DNA of 36,075 bases, taken from the NCBI GenBank assembly GCA_017548735.1, contig JAFYZJ010000040.1, forward strand, positions 1 through 36,075. Direction: 5' to 3'. Below the pieces are notes generated by a model. The model did not search any database. It had not been told where the DNA came from and saw nothing but the letters and a program-made list of their open reading frames with translations. The position numbers and the translations under genes are program-made. Positions 1-7,182 of the stretch are shown piece after piece (within the stretch, counting starts at the first letter, position 1; every line of letters begins with the position of its first letter). Origin of the DNA: Candidatus Saccharimonadota bacterium (GTDB lineage Bacteria > Patescibacteriota > Saccharimonadia > Saccharimonadales > Saccharimonadaceae).

Positions 1-120
1 GTCATTCCCGACGAAAAGATGCGTCCACTTGAGGAAGCGATTCAACGCCACCTGGATTACAACGAAGCCAGAAGGGCAGCTGGCAGAGTTAAGGCCGGCG
101 AATGGATAGCCGGAGCTTAA
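1..120 (+). CDS. C-terminal end of an unknown protein (partial)
   Basis: Frame 1 is open from the window edge to a TAA at 118-120 and encodes 39 residues rich in Arg, Glu and Ala, ending WIAGA. The start lies outside the window. It is followed 12 bases later by another start codon with a good ribosome binding site, so the two are probably co-transcribed. I do not recognise the family; the sequence is charged and probably helical. Confidence 0.6.
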   Translation, partial: VIPDEKMRPLEEAIQRHLDYNEARRAAGRVKAGEWIAGA

Positions 121-132
121 GGAGGTGAGACT

Positions 133-321
133 ATGCCGATTAAAACCGTAGAGCTCAAAGCAAAGCCGATTCTTCGCCCGGTAGGAAAGCTCAAGCCCGG
201 AAAGAGAGTGCCATCTTCCGCCCTTGTTGGGCTGGAAAACGACATTCGGCGCGCTTGCGAGCAGAACGAAAATCGTCGGGCGCAAGGCACGCTACTTGCC
301 GAAAAATATATCTGCAGGTAG
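133..321 (+). CDS. small basic protein of unknown function (62 aa)
   Basis: A 62-residue ORF preceded by AAGGAGGTGAG about six bases before the ATG, a near-perfect Shine-Dalgarno sequence. The N-terminal half is rich in Lys and Pro (KLKPGKRVPSS) and the C-terminal half is a charged helix (DIRRACEQNENRR). There is no signal peptide or membrane segment. It sits 12 bases after the previous ORF and is followed by a strong intrinsic terminator, so it is the last gene of an operon that begins outside the window. I do not recognise the family; the ribosome binding site and terminator are the main evidence that it is real. Confidence 0.6.
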   Translation: MPIKTVELKAKPILRPVGKLKPGKRVPSSALVGLENDIRRACEQNENRRAQGTLLAEKYICR

Positions 322-332
322 CAAATCACCAA

Positions 333-358
333 AGGGGCCCGTTATGGGCCCTCTTTTT
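333..358 (+). terminator. intrinsic terminator
   Basis: The GGGCCC palindrome occurs twice around a GTTAT loop (335-340 and 346-351), followed by five T at 354-358. It closes the operon ending at 321, just before the next promoter. Confidence 0.85.
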
Positions 359-383
359 GTTGCCACACCCCACCCAAACCGCT

Positions 384-389
384 TATAAT
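384..389 (+). promoter_or_regulatory. -10 element TATAAT of the HD-domain gene (leaderless)
   Basis: TATAAT ends six bases before the ATG at 396. A TTGCCA -35 candidate lies at 360-365 with an 18-base spacer. Transcription would begin at or next to the start codon. Confidence 0.7.
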
Positions 390-395
390 TAAACT

Positions 396-2024
396 ATGAG
401 TGAGTCTTTTCATGGCCGCCGCGAAGTTGCCGCTAATCAGTTCGAGGAAACCGCAGAGTTCAAGGCGCGCGAACGCCTAGCCGAAATCGGGGTTTTCAAG
501 AAAGTCAGCGACCTGGATTTGTATCACGGACGCGCCGGCGACGGCAGCGGTAATTGGGAAGTTCAGCCAGATTTTAATAATTCCGGCGACAACACGGGCA
601 ATTTAAACATTAACCAAAAGCCCGCGCTAAGTACCGGTAGCTACGAAACGGCGAGCGAGTTCTCAGAAGCAAGAGCACGCCGAAAAGGCGGGGTTGCTGA
701 GGTCCATAAAATTGAATCCGCCGATCCCGATGCAATGATTATTGATTTATCTTCGTTTTCGCGCCTAACGGCTGATCAAAGAGCAGAAGTCGACCAGTTA
801 ATGCAGTCAATTTCCCCTACCCCAATTACCGGCGCACCTCTGAGTTTTGAAGATCGCGACAGCATCAACAAAACAAGAGGTCCAGGCGCTTTCATGAATC
901 AATATGGCCTAATGTTTAAAAACGAAGTCGGCAGTATAGCTCAACAATATGGCATCAGGAGTAGAACTGTAGAGCATGTCGGTTCCGCTATCAATACGCA
1001 TTCCCTGATTGGCCGCGGCTACCTGAAGGAGATTTGCTACGCTTTTTCGGACGACGAGCCGTCTATTTATCTTAGAGATAATAAGAAAAACGAGCATGAG
1101 GTTCCGATTAACCACGAATATTTCACGAACTGGCTAAGGGCTAACCACGTGGTGGGCTGCAAGATGGGCGTGCATTCCGCGACGCTCGGAAAGAAGATCG
1201 ATAATTACCTGCTCTTTGATTTGGAAAAGATTAATACGCCGGAGAAAAATGAGCAGCTCAACAAAGAGCGCAACCGCCGCTTTGGTAGGGTGGCCCGCGC
1301 GATGAGTGAGAAGCTCCGAGATCGACGCACTGAAGTCGTTAAAATGCTGACCGAAAATCTTTACGCAAAGCCAGAGGAAATCGTCGAGGCAGCAAAGAAA
1401 ACACCTGGTTTTGAGAAAATTTTCGATGAAGACGCGGGGAACTGGGAAGGCTATAAACTAGGCGAGCATACAGAGACTGTGCTGCGGCTTTTTGACGATA
1501 ATTACGCCGATGCGATGCCTGCTGATACCCTGCCAATTATGCGCTTGGCGCTACTGACGCACGATATCGGCAAAGGCGAGGCCGCAAAGAAGCACGACAA
1601 GGGGCGTCAGGATCTCTATAATGTCGTATACGCCGAGAATTTCATGCGCCTAAATGGCGTCGATGAGGATACGCGCGGTTTAGTCACAGCAATGATTAGC
1701 CGGGGCAAAAACTTGATGTCTGATTACAAGCTGAAGGGCGACAAGGACCCACAGCTGAAGGATAAATTGAGGAAAGAAATTAATAGATTCTGCGCAGACT
1801 GTTTGGAACAGTATTTAGGCATTGAGCCAGACGGCGCGACGGTGACCGGCATGAGAACTATGCTCGAGGTGTTGCAAACCTGCGACAGCGCCGCATACAC
1901 CACGATGGGCGTGACGAGATCCAAGAGAGGCAACGGCATCATTTCTTACCGAAATGCCGGCTCATTCAATGGTTCATTCCATCCATTCCACGGCTTTACT
2001 GGTCGCCGGGTTCGGATGAAATAA
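396..2024 (+). CDS. HD-domain protein, putative metal-dependent phosphohydrolase
   Basis: A 542-residue soluble protein. The C-terminal third has an HD-domain layout: a His in GEHTETV (about residue 358), the His-Asp pair in LTHDIGKGEA (about 389-390), a further His in KKHDKG, and a late Asp in QTCDSAA (about 497). These are the usual metal ligands of HD phosphohydrolases. The N-terminal ~330 residues are unrecognised; they carry a polar low-complexity stretch at about 60-80. The substrate is unknown; nucleotides or cyclic nucleotides are possible by family only. The start is fixed by TATAAT exactly six bases upstream and no ribosome binding site is present. Its stop lies one base from the stop of the convergent FNT gene, with no hairpin between them. 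Confidence 0.75.
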   Translation: MSESFHGRREVAANQFEETAEFKARERLAEIGVFKKVSDLDLYHGRAGDGSGNWEVQPDFNNSGDNTGNLNINQKPALSTGSYETASEFSEARARRKGGVAEVHKIESADPDAMIIDLSSFSRLTADQRAEVDQLMQSISPTPITGAPLSFEDRDSINKTRGPGAFMNQYGLMFKNEVGSIAQQYGIRSRTVEHVGSAINTHSLIGRGYLKEICYAFSDDEPSIYLRDNKKNEHEVPINHEYFTNWLRANHVVGCKMGVHSATLGKKIDNYLLFDLEKINTPEKNEQLNKERNRRFGRVARAMSEKLRDRRTEVVKMLTENLYAKPEEIVEAAKKTPGFEKIFDEDAGNWEGYKLGEHTETVLRLFDDNYADAMPADTLPIMRLALLTHDIGKGEAAKKHDKGRQDLYNVVYAENFMRLNGVDEDTRGLVTAMISRGKNLMSDYKLKGDKDPQLKDKLRKEINRFCADCLEQYLGIEPDGATVTGMRTMLEVLQTCDSAAYTTMGVTRSKRGNGIISYRNAGSFNGSFHPFHGFTGRRVRMK

Positions 2025-2025
2025 A

Positions 2026-2706
2026 TTACTTTTTCTTTTCTAGGGGCAAAAGCCACCAGACTGCGAGGGAACCGATGAAATTGCCGAGGACGGCAATAAG
2101 AACCGACCAGTCCCAAGTTGCAGCAACGCCGAGTGTAATGATGTTGGCAATACAGTGCTGGAAGCCGCAGAAAATGAAGAGCGGCACGCCGAAGAGAATG
2201 CCGAGCGGTGACCCCTTGCGATAGATTGCAACCGCGAGATACATGATGGCGCCGCAGAGGATGGCGCGGACAAAGAAGCTCCAGGAAATGTCCCAGCTTG
2301 CGACTTTGGCACGGGCGGCTTCGACAATCGAAGCATCGCAGACGCTGAAGGCGAGGCCGATGAGCCAGCCGGCGAGCAAGTTGACTAAAAGGATCGTTAA
2401 GAGATGAAGTGGCTTGATTTTGTCACCAAACAAGAAGCCGCATTTCCCCGTAAATAAATTTGCGCCCATCACGCAAACGCCGAGCAAACCGAAGGCGAAC
2501 AAAAATGGCCCAAGCGGCATGCCGAGCTTGAGCAGGGCATAGTTACCTAGGCCAATCAGTAGGCTCGCAGCGACAGATTTCTTGGCAATTTCCAGATACG
2601 TAAGCGCTGGGGATTGCTCTTTTTTGACGACTTTTTTAGTCGTTTTCTTGACGGTGGATTTGGTTTTAGTTTTGGTTTTGGTGGATTTAGCTGCTTGGCG
2701 AGCCAT
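2026..2706 (-). CDS. formate/nitrite transporter (FNT) family channel
   Basis: A 226-residue membrane protein with about six hydrophobic segments. FNT hallmarks are GANLFTGK (the first broken helix, like GAELFTGN of FocA) and GFQHCIANI, holding the central pore histidine of the GFEHxxAN motif. FNT proteins are pentameric channels for formate, nitrite, hydrosulfide or lactate. The first ~30 residues are an unusual Lys/Thr-rich hydrophilic extension. It is the third gene of an nrdD-nrdG-FNT operon, 10 bases after nrdG and with an AGGAG ribosome binding site. Formate is the reductant of one subgroup of class III ribonucleotide reductases, so formate import is the likely role here; this is inference. 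No terminator hairpin is visible after it. Confidence 0.88.
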   Translation of the reverse strand: MARQAAKSTKTKTKTKSTVKKTTKKVVKKEQSPALTYLEIAKKSVAASLLIGLGNYALLKLGMPLGPFLFAFGLLGVCVMGANLFTGKCGFLFGDKIKPLHLLTILLVNLLAGWLIGLAFSVCDASIVEAARAKVASWDISWSFFVRAILCGAIMYLAVAIYRKGSPLGILFGVPLFIFCGFQHCIANIITLGVAATWDWSVLIAVLGNFIGSLAVWWLLPLEKKK

Positions 2707-2716
2707 ATTGTTCTCC

Positions 2717-3325
2717 TTATTCTTCCGAAACTATTTCTCCACCCTTTAAATGCAAGATGCGCTGATTGCGACTGCCGCGGAATTTCATCGTGAGGTCACG
2801 CTGGCTGAGAATGAATGGGCCATCGATCAGAGCATCGAGCTCCTTGATGAATTCCCATTCAACGCCATCGCGCGGGATGCGTTCGTAGACGAGGCCAGTG
2901 AATGACCAGACGTTCCAGCCGAGTTCCTTGTGGCAGAACTTGGCGATTTCGAGCAAAGCCTTACACTGGAGCATTGGCTCGCCGCCACAGAAAGTAATTC
3001 CCGTCTGCCCTTTGAGTTTGCGGAGCTCTTCTTTGACCTTTTCGATCGTGACCGTGGCACCAACAGTTGGGTCCTCGGTCCAGGTCTCTGGGTTCTGACA
3101 ACCCGGGCAAGCTTGGCGGCAGCCCTGCGTCCAGAGAACGGCGCGCAGGCCTGGGCCATTGACGATCGAGTCGTGCTCGAGGTCGCCGGAAAGGCGGATA
3201 TAGCCATCCGGGACGTCGAGTTGAGGACGGCAGAGCCAGGTTTGTGGCCTGCCCGTCCGTTCACCGTCCGCCGCTTTACGCGTGCGAGAGACGGTGTCCG
3301 GGTTCAAATCTTCGTTAGCGGGCAT
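2717..3325 (-). CDS. nrdG: anaerobic ribonucleotide reductase activating protein (radical SAM)
   Basis: 202 residues. It generates the glycyl radical on NrdD using S-adenosylmethionine and a [4Fe-4S] cluster. The cluster motif is CRQACPGC (C-x3-C-x2-C) inside the NrdG-typical context SIVNGPGLRAVLW ... CQNPETW, followed by the SAM-binding TFCGGEPML. The family is usually about 155-170 residues; here there is an extra ~45-residue polar N-terminus before the conserved GYIRLSGDLEHDSIVNGPG part. The ATG directly abuts the nrdD stop codon, so the two are translationally coupled. The extension could be real or reflect a later internal start, but the abutting ATG favours the long form. Confidence 0.95.
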   Translation of the reverse strand: MPANEDLNPDTVSRTRKAADGERTGRPQTWLCRPQLDVPDGYIRLSGDLEHDSIVNGPGLRAVLWTQGCRQACPGCQNPETWTEDPTVGATVTIEKVKEELRKLKGQTGITFCGGEPMLQCKALLEIAKFCHKELGWNVWSFTGLVYERIPRDGVEWEFIKELDALIDGPFILSQRDLTMKFRGSRNQRILHLKGGEIVSEE

Positions 3326-5671
3326 TTAAGCCTTTCCGAGAGCCTTCTTGGTAGAAGCCTTTTTGGTTTCGCGTTCGCACTTGGTCTTTAGGTCGTACTG
3401 ACCGACAGAAACGTTGTGCTTGACGCGGGCTTTTTCCTCGGCCTTCTTGCCATCGTTCCAACGTTCGAGGGAACCGACGAGGTAGCCAGTAATGCGGCGG
3501 AGGCGTTCAAAGCCACATTCGCCATCGCATTCCTTGCGGCCGCAGTTTGGACAAGTATCGCCCTTGATGATGCCGGAGAAGCCGCAGACTGGGTCGCGGT
3601 CAACTGGGTGGTTGACGGAGCCATAGCCGACGCCTGTTTCCTTCATGTGGCGGATGACCGCCTCGAAGGCTTCGATGTTTTCGGAAGGATCGCCGTCCAT
3701 TTCGATGTAAGTAATATGACCGGCGTTACAGAGGGCATGATATGGCGCCTCAATGTCAATCTTCTCAAAGGCAGAAATTGGGTAGTAAACAGGGACGTGG
3801 AAGGAGTTGGTGTAGAAGTCACGGTCAGTGACGCCCTTGATTTTGCCGAATTCCTTGCGGTCAATCTTGGTGAAGCGGCCGGAGAGACCTTCGGCTGGGG
3901 TCGCGAGAAGCGAGTAGTTGAGGTGCATTCTCTTGGTCTCTTCGTCGCAGAAGTCGCGCATGTGGCCAATGATTTCGAGACCGATTTCCTGAGCTTCGGC
4001 GGATTCGCCATGGTGCTTACCAATCATCGCAACGAGAGTCTCAGCAAGGCCGATGAAGCCGATAGAAAGGGTACCGTGCTTGATGACGTCGCGGAGCTTG
4101 TCGTTCGGTTTGAGCTTTTCGCTACCGACCCAGTTGCCCTGGCCCATGAGGAATGGGAAGTTCTTGACCTTCTGGTTACCCTGGAATTCAAAGCGCTGGT
4201 AGAGCTGGTCGGCGCAGAGGCGAAGCTTCTCGTCGAGTTCATGATAGAAGCCGTCCCAATCTGGCTCTTTGCGCTCGCCGAGGCAGATACCATGCTTGAT
4301 ACCGATGCGGACGAGGTTAAGCGTGGTGAACGAAATGTTGCCGCGGCCAAATGCCTTACCGTCGGTTTCCTTGAAGCAGGAACCGAAGACGCGGGTGCGG
4401 CAGCCCATGGTGGCGATTTCGGTGTTTGGATCGCCTGGCTTGTAGTACTGGAGGTTGTATGGGGCGTCGATGAAGCTGAAGTTCGGGAAGAGACGCTTAG
4501 CGGATACTTCCATAGCGCGCTTGAAGAGGTCGTAGTTTGGATCCTCTGGGTTGTAGTTGATGCCTTCCTTGACCTTAAAGATCGAAATAGGGAAGATTGG
4601 CGTCTCATGATGGCCGAGACCGTTCATCGTAGCTTCGAGAAGCATCTTGGAAACGAGGCGACCGGATGGGGTAGTATCGGTACCGAAGTTGATGCTCGTA
4701 AATGGAACCTGGGCACCGGCGCGGCTATGCATGGTGTTGAGGTTGTGGACAAAGCCTTCCATGGCCTGGAGCGTCTGATGCTCAGTGTCTTCTTTTGCTT
4801 CTTTGAGGACGGATGCCGGCACTTTCTTGGCGAGCTTTTTGTCGTCGCCGTAGCAAATATCGTCAGCAACAGTGTATTTGACCTTGTTGCCAGTGAATTC
4901 TTCATACTTTTCAATGTTGCTCTTCAAGCTCTTGCGGAAGGTCTTGTCGACGCTTGGCGCGAGAGCGTAGTCAAAGTTAGGGACGGACTGACCACCGTGC
5001 TGCTCGTTCTGGTTGGCCTGGAGGATGATAGCAGTGAGGGCAGCGGCAGTACCGATGGAATTTGGCGTGCGGAGGAAGCCGTGACCAGTATTGAAACCGT
5101 GCTCAAAGAGTTTGAGCGGGTTGGTCTGGCAGCAAGTGAGAGTACCGGTCGCCATAAAGTCGAGATCGTGAATATGAATGTCGCCGTGGTCATGAGCGTA
5201 GACGAATTCTGGTTTAAGCAAGCAGAGTTTGGCGTATTCCTTGGAGCCTTCTGCGCCGAATTGGAGCATCTTACCCATAGCGGAGTTGCCGTCGACGTTG
5301 GCGTTGCCGCGCTTCACGTCAGAATCTTCTTCGGCGTCGGCCTGGGAAATGGTGCCGTAGACCTGCATGAGCTTGGACTTAGCGTTGCGGATGCGGCTGC
5401 GCTCAGCGCGATATTCGATATAGGCTTTGGCGGTGCGCTTGAAGCTGGACTCCATCAAGACTTTCTCGACGATGTCCTGAAGTTGCTCGACCGTTGGGAT
5501 GCGCGTCTTGATTTCTTTTTCGGCGACGCGGACAACCTTGTCGGCGATGTTTTCGGCGCGATCGTGGCCGAATTCACCAGTAGCGGCGCCGGCTTTGGCG
5601 ATGGCCTCAGCGATTTTTTCCTGTTTAAAAGAGGCGACCTTGCCGTCGCGCTTGCGAATTGACTTGAACAT
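3326..5671 (-). CDS. nrdD: anaerobic (class III) ribonucleoside-triphosphate reductase
   Basis: 781 residues. It reduces ribonucleoside triphosphates to deoxyribonucleotides using a glycyl radical. Residues ~1-95 form an ATP-cone allosteric domain (SIRKRDGKVASFKQEKI). The catalytic core includes HDHGDIHIHDLDF and the cysteines of LTCCQTNP and MGCRTRVFGSCF. A C-terminal Cys-rich zinc region (TCPNCG) precedes the glycyl-radical loop RRITGYLVG, with the radical Gly near residue 729. The first zinc half-site is not a plain CxxC and an extra CDGEC follows, so the zinc ligand arrangement differs from the textbook one. The start has a GGAGG ribosome binding site. It leads the nrdD-nrdG-FNT operon. 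NrdR-box palindromes upstream indicate repression by NrdR. No class I or II enzyme is present in the window. Confidence 0.96.
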   Translation of the reverse strand: MFKSIRKRDGKVASFKQEKIAEAIAKAGAATGEFGHDRAENIADKVVRVAEKEIKTRIPTVEQLQDIVEKVLMESSFKRTAKAYIEYRAERSRIRNAKSKLMQVYGTISQADAEEDSDVKRGNANVDGNSAMGKMLQFGAEGSKEYAKLCLLKPEFVYAHDHGDIHIHDLDFMATGTLTCCQTNPLKLFEHGFNTGHGFLRTPNSIGTAAALTAIILQANQNEQHGGQSVPNFDYALAPSVDKTFRKSLKSNIEKYEEFTGNKVKYTVADDICYGDDKKLAKKVPASVLKEAKEDTEHQTLQAMEGFVHNLNTMHSRAGAQVPFTSINFGTDTTPSGRLVSKMLLEATMNGLGHHETPIFPISIFKVKEGINYNPEDPNYDLFKRAMEVSAKRLFPNFSFIDAPYNLQYYKPGDPNTEIATMGCRTRVFGSCFKETDGKAFGRGNISFTTLNLVRIGIKHGICLGERKEPDWDGFYHELDEKLRLCADQLYQRFEFQGNQKVKNFPFLMGQGNWVGSEKLKPNDKLRDVIKHGTLSIGFIGLAETLVAMIGKHHGESAEAQEIGLEIIGHMRDFCDEETKRMHLNYSLLATPAEGLSGRFTKIDRKEFGKIKGVTDRDFYTNSFHVPVYYPISAFEKIDIEAPYHALCNAGHITYIEMDGDPSENIEAFEAVIRHMKETGVGYGSVNHPVDRDPVCGFSGIIKGDTCPNCGRKECDGECGFERLRRITGYLVGSLERWNDGKKAEEKARVKHNVSVGQYDLKTKCERETKKASTKKALGKA

Positions 5672-5725
5672 TTTTACCTCCGTAGTTCAATCACTTGCTG
5701 TTATTTCTGATTTTTCTGCTTCTAA

Positions 5726-5774
5726 ACACTAGATATAGTGTTTGTTGTCATAATGGTAACGCTATATGTAGCGA
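5726..5774. promoter_or_regulatory. paired NrdR boxes upstream of nrdD
   Basis: Two 16-bp palindromes, ACACTAGATATAGTGT (5726-5741) and ACGCTATATGTAGCGA (5759-5774), with centres 33 bp apart, about three helical turns. This matches the NrdR operator (consensus ACAcwATATaTwgTgT), which occurs as phased pairs before RNR operons. The proximal box overlaps candidate -10 sequence for the minus-strand nrdD promoter. Confidence 0.85.
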
Positions 5775-5833
5775 AAAGTCCATAGAGATTGTAAAAAAAA
5801 CAATGATTACAGATGAAGATTTTTTGCTTCGAC

Positions 5834-5882
5834 ACGCTATATATAGTGTTTGTGGTTATATTTACAACACTAGAAAGGGTCT
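5834..5882. promoter_or_regulatory. second NrdR-box pair, facing the plus-strand genes
   Basis: ACGCTATATATAGTGT (5834-5849) is a near-perfect NrdR box. A degenerate partner, ACACTA followed by a poor right half (5867-5882), has its centre 33 bp further on, the same phasing as the first pair. It abuts the -35 (TTGACT, 5882-5887) of the plus-strand promoter. Confidence 0.75.
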
Positions 5883-5910
5883 TGACTTTGCAATCCGCTT
5901 GTGCTAAATT
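5882..5910 (+). promoter_or_regulatory. promoter of the small membrane protein gene
   Basis: TTGACT (5882-5887), a 17-base spacer, then TAAATT (5905-5910) preceded by TGC (extended -10). It lies immediately downstream of the second NrdR-box pair, so NrdR binding should reduce it. The transcript would start near 5917, which rules out upstream start codons for the next gene. Confidence 0.7.
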
Positions 5911-5968
5911 CTCTTTAAGTGGTGTTGTGGCTTTGATCGAGGAGTCGATTAAAACAAAAGCTACAAAA

Positions 5969-6241
5969 ATGAAAAGTCTAAACAAAGACAAAAAACTGAA
6001 CAGAAAAACAGTTTTGCTCTGCCTTGTTGCGGCGGTAATTTGCACGTCTTTCGTTTGCATTGGCGCCGCACATGCTGCAGGGAATGTACCGCAAAACGAG
6101 GTTGCCGCAGTTGTTATCAGGGATTACTCTGAGGACAAACCGGTCTACGACAACATCGTTTTTTGGTCACTTATTTTTGCTGGATCAATCATCGGGCTGA
6201 TTGCGCTCGGCGTCAATTCCCTCAAAGTTCACCGTTGGTAA
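5969..6241 (+). CDS. small exported membrane protein of unknown function (NrdR-linked)
   Basis: 90 residues. A basic N-terminus (KSLNKDKKLNRK) is followed by a hydrophobic signal segment ending at GAAHAAG, a plausible AHA signal peptidase site. A short polar stretch follows, then a C-terminal membrane helix (about 66-82) and a basic tail KVHRW. The frame is open further upstream, but the promoter at 5882-5910 places the transcript start near 5917 and this is the first ATG after it. No strong ribosome binding site is seen. It is divergent from nrdD across shared NrdR boxes and lies 61 bases before dut. I do not recognise the family. Confidence 0.6.
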   Translation: MKSLNKDKKLNRKTVLLCLVAAVICTSFVCIGAAHAAGNVPQNEVAAVVIRDYSEDKPVYDNIVFWSLIFAGSIIGLIALGVNSLKVHRW

Positions 6242-6244
6242 TGA

Positions 6245-6250
6245 TATAAT
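6245..6250 (+). promoter_or_regulatory. extended -10 promoter for dut
   Basis: TGATATAAT (hexamer 6245-6250) lies just after the stop of the small membrane protein gene, with no clear -35. It would give dut a leader of about 45 bases carrying its ribosome binding site. Confidence 0.5.
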
Positions 6251-6302
6251 AGCCTCAGTATCAGTGGGCCCCAGACTAGTACCTTTGAAGGAGGTGATTT
6301 TG

Positions 6303-6812
6303 ATGCTTGGGATAATGAAAAAGCTGAAAAGTTGGATCCTTTCGTTCCAATACCATTTTCTCGAGATAGAGGTCCCCTATGTAGTAGTAAGAGAAGGTGC
6401 AAAAGTGCCGACCTATGCGACACCTGGAGCTTGCGGATGCGATTTATACGCTTGCTTAGGAGAAGATATACTCGGAAACAAATGTTGCATGATTATCCGG
6501 CCAGGCCAGAAAATAATCATCCCAACCGGAATTGGCGTCGAGTCGCCATTGGGTTGGTCGTTTCAGTTCCTGGATCGGAGCAGCGTTGCTAACGAGGATG
6601 TCCATGTAGTTGGCGGTTTTATCGATTGCGATTACCGCAACGAATTGTCGGTTATCTTAAGGAATAACAGCAAACACGACTATGTCGTCCGGGACGGTGA
6701 ACGTATTTGCCAAGTCGCAATATACCATCTTGCGCACGCGATATTCGTGCCGAAAGCTAGTTTTTCCGAAACTAAGCGCGGCACCGGAGGCTTTGGCAGC
6801 ACCGGCAAATGA
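6303..6812 (+). CDS. dut: dUTP diphosphatase (dUTPase)
   Basis: 169 residues. It hydrolyses dUTP to dUMP and pyrophosphate, keeping uracil out of DNA and feeding dTMP synthesis. All five trimeric dUTPase motifs can be read: ATPGACGCDLYA (1), LDRSSVANEDV (2), GGFIDCDYRNEL (3), GERICQVAIY (4) and RGTGGFGSTG (5). The frame is open upstream, but AAGGAGGTGAT, a full anti-Shine-Dalgarno match, ends a few bases before the ATG at 6303, which fixes the start. The first ~20 residues before VPYVVVREGAKVP are an unusual, partly hydrophobic extension. It lies next to NrdR-controlled RNR genes, consistent with a deoxynucleotide-supply cluster. Strong terminator after it. Confidence 0.93.
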   Translation: MLGIMKKLKSWILSFQYHFLEIEVPYVVVREGAKVPTYATPGACGCDLYACLGEDILGNKCCMIIRPGQKIIIPTGIGVESPLGWSFQFLDRSSVANEDVHVVGGFIDCDYRNELSVILRNNSKHDYVVRDGERICQVAIYHLAHAIFVPKASFSETKRGTGGFGSTGK

Positions 6813-6829
6813 CTTTTCTTACTCCTTGC

Positions 6830-6855
6830 GCCCCTCTTTATTGAGGGGCATTTTT
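6830..6855 (+). terminator. intrinsic terminator after dut
   Basis: GCCCCTC (6830-6836), loop TTTATT, GAGGGGC (6843-6849), then A and five T. Confidence 0.9.
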
Positions 6856-6875
6856 ATGCTAAAATCATATCTGTT

Positions 6876-6964
6876 GGAAGGATGGCCGAGCGGTTTAAGG
6901 CACCGGTCTTGAAAACCGGCGTGGCGAATAACCACCGTGAGTTCGAATCTCACTCCTTCCGCCA
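6876..6964 (+). tRNA. tRNA-Ser (anticodon UGA)
   Basis: Acceptor stem GGAAGGA pairs with TCCTTCC (6954-6960), followed by discriminator G and an encoded CCA. The anticodon loop is CTTGAAA between CCGGT and ACCGG, anticodon TGA. A long variable arm (GTGGCGAATAACCAC) marks a class II serine tRNA, and the T loop is GTTCGAATC. A TGCTAAAAT extended -10 (6860-6865) lies just upstream. Confidence 0.97.
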
Positions 6965-6979
6965 TGGTATTTTTTATGT

Positions 6980-6985
6980 TATAAT
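6980..6985 (+). promoter_or_regulatory. extended -10 promoter of the CAU tRNA
   Basis: TGTTATAAT between the two tRNA genes, nine bases before the tRNA, so the CAU tRNA probably has its own transcription start. Confidence 0.5.
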
Positions 6986-6994
6986 ACCGTCTAT

Positions 6995-7071
6995 GGCACC
7001 GTAGCTCAGCTGGTTAGAGCGTAGGACTCATAAGCCTAAGGTCACTGGTTCGATCCCAGTCGGTGCTACCA
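6995..7071 (+). tRNA. tRNA with anticodon CAU (elongator Met or Ile2)
   Basis: Acceptor GGCACCG pairs with CGGTGCT (7061-7067), giving a G-U pair at 1:72, then discriminator A and encoded CCA. The anticodon loop is CTCATAA. The anticodon stem TAGGA/GCCTA lacks the GGG/CCC pairs of initiator tRNA and has an A-G mismatch next to the loop. The T loop is GTTCGATCC. Sequence alone does not decide between elongator Met and the isoleucine tRNA modified by TilS. Confidence 0.9.
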
Positions 7072-7126
7072 GAGGTTCAGACCTTTTTCTTAAAAAGAAA
7101 AAGTCTGGCAAAAAGAACTTATATCG

Positions 7127-7162
7127 AAAAGGAATCCACGCACATGTCGCGGATTCCTTTTT
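7127..7162 (+). terminator. intrinsic terminator after the tRNA genes
   Basis: AAAAGGAATCC (7127-7137) and GGATTCCTTTTT (7151-7162) form a long stem ending in a T run. A second A/T-rich hairpin at about 7079-7108 lies just before it. Confidence 0.8.
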
Positions 7163-7170
7163 GTCTATGA

Positions 7171-7176
7171 TAGAAT
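7171..7176 (+). promoter_or_regulatory. -10 element TAGAAT of the pilin gene (leaderless)
   Basis: TGATAGAAT, an extended -10, ends exactly six bases before the ATG at 7183. Confidence 0.65.
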
Positions 7177-7182
7177 AAGAGC

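Noticed and set aside
3416-5662. Long open frame (748 codons) on the plus strand opposite nrdD
   Set aside because: It is the antisense shadow of nrdD, whose domains are certain. Its translation is low-quality (rich in Ala/Val/Glu/Phe repeats without any family motif) and it has no promoter or ribosome binding site.
5813-5968. N-terminal extension of the small exported protein to an ATG at 5813
   Set aside because: It would run through both NrdR boxes and the TTGACT-17-TAAATT promoter, and would remove the signal peptide from the N-terminus.
7079-7108. A/T-rich hairpin just after the CAU tRNA as a separate regulatory RNA
   Set aside because: It is a simple inverted repeat next to a clearer terminator at 7127-7162, and no promoter lies before it apart from the tRNA promoter.
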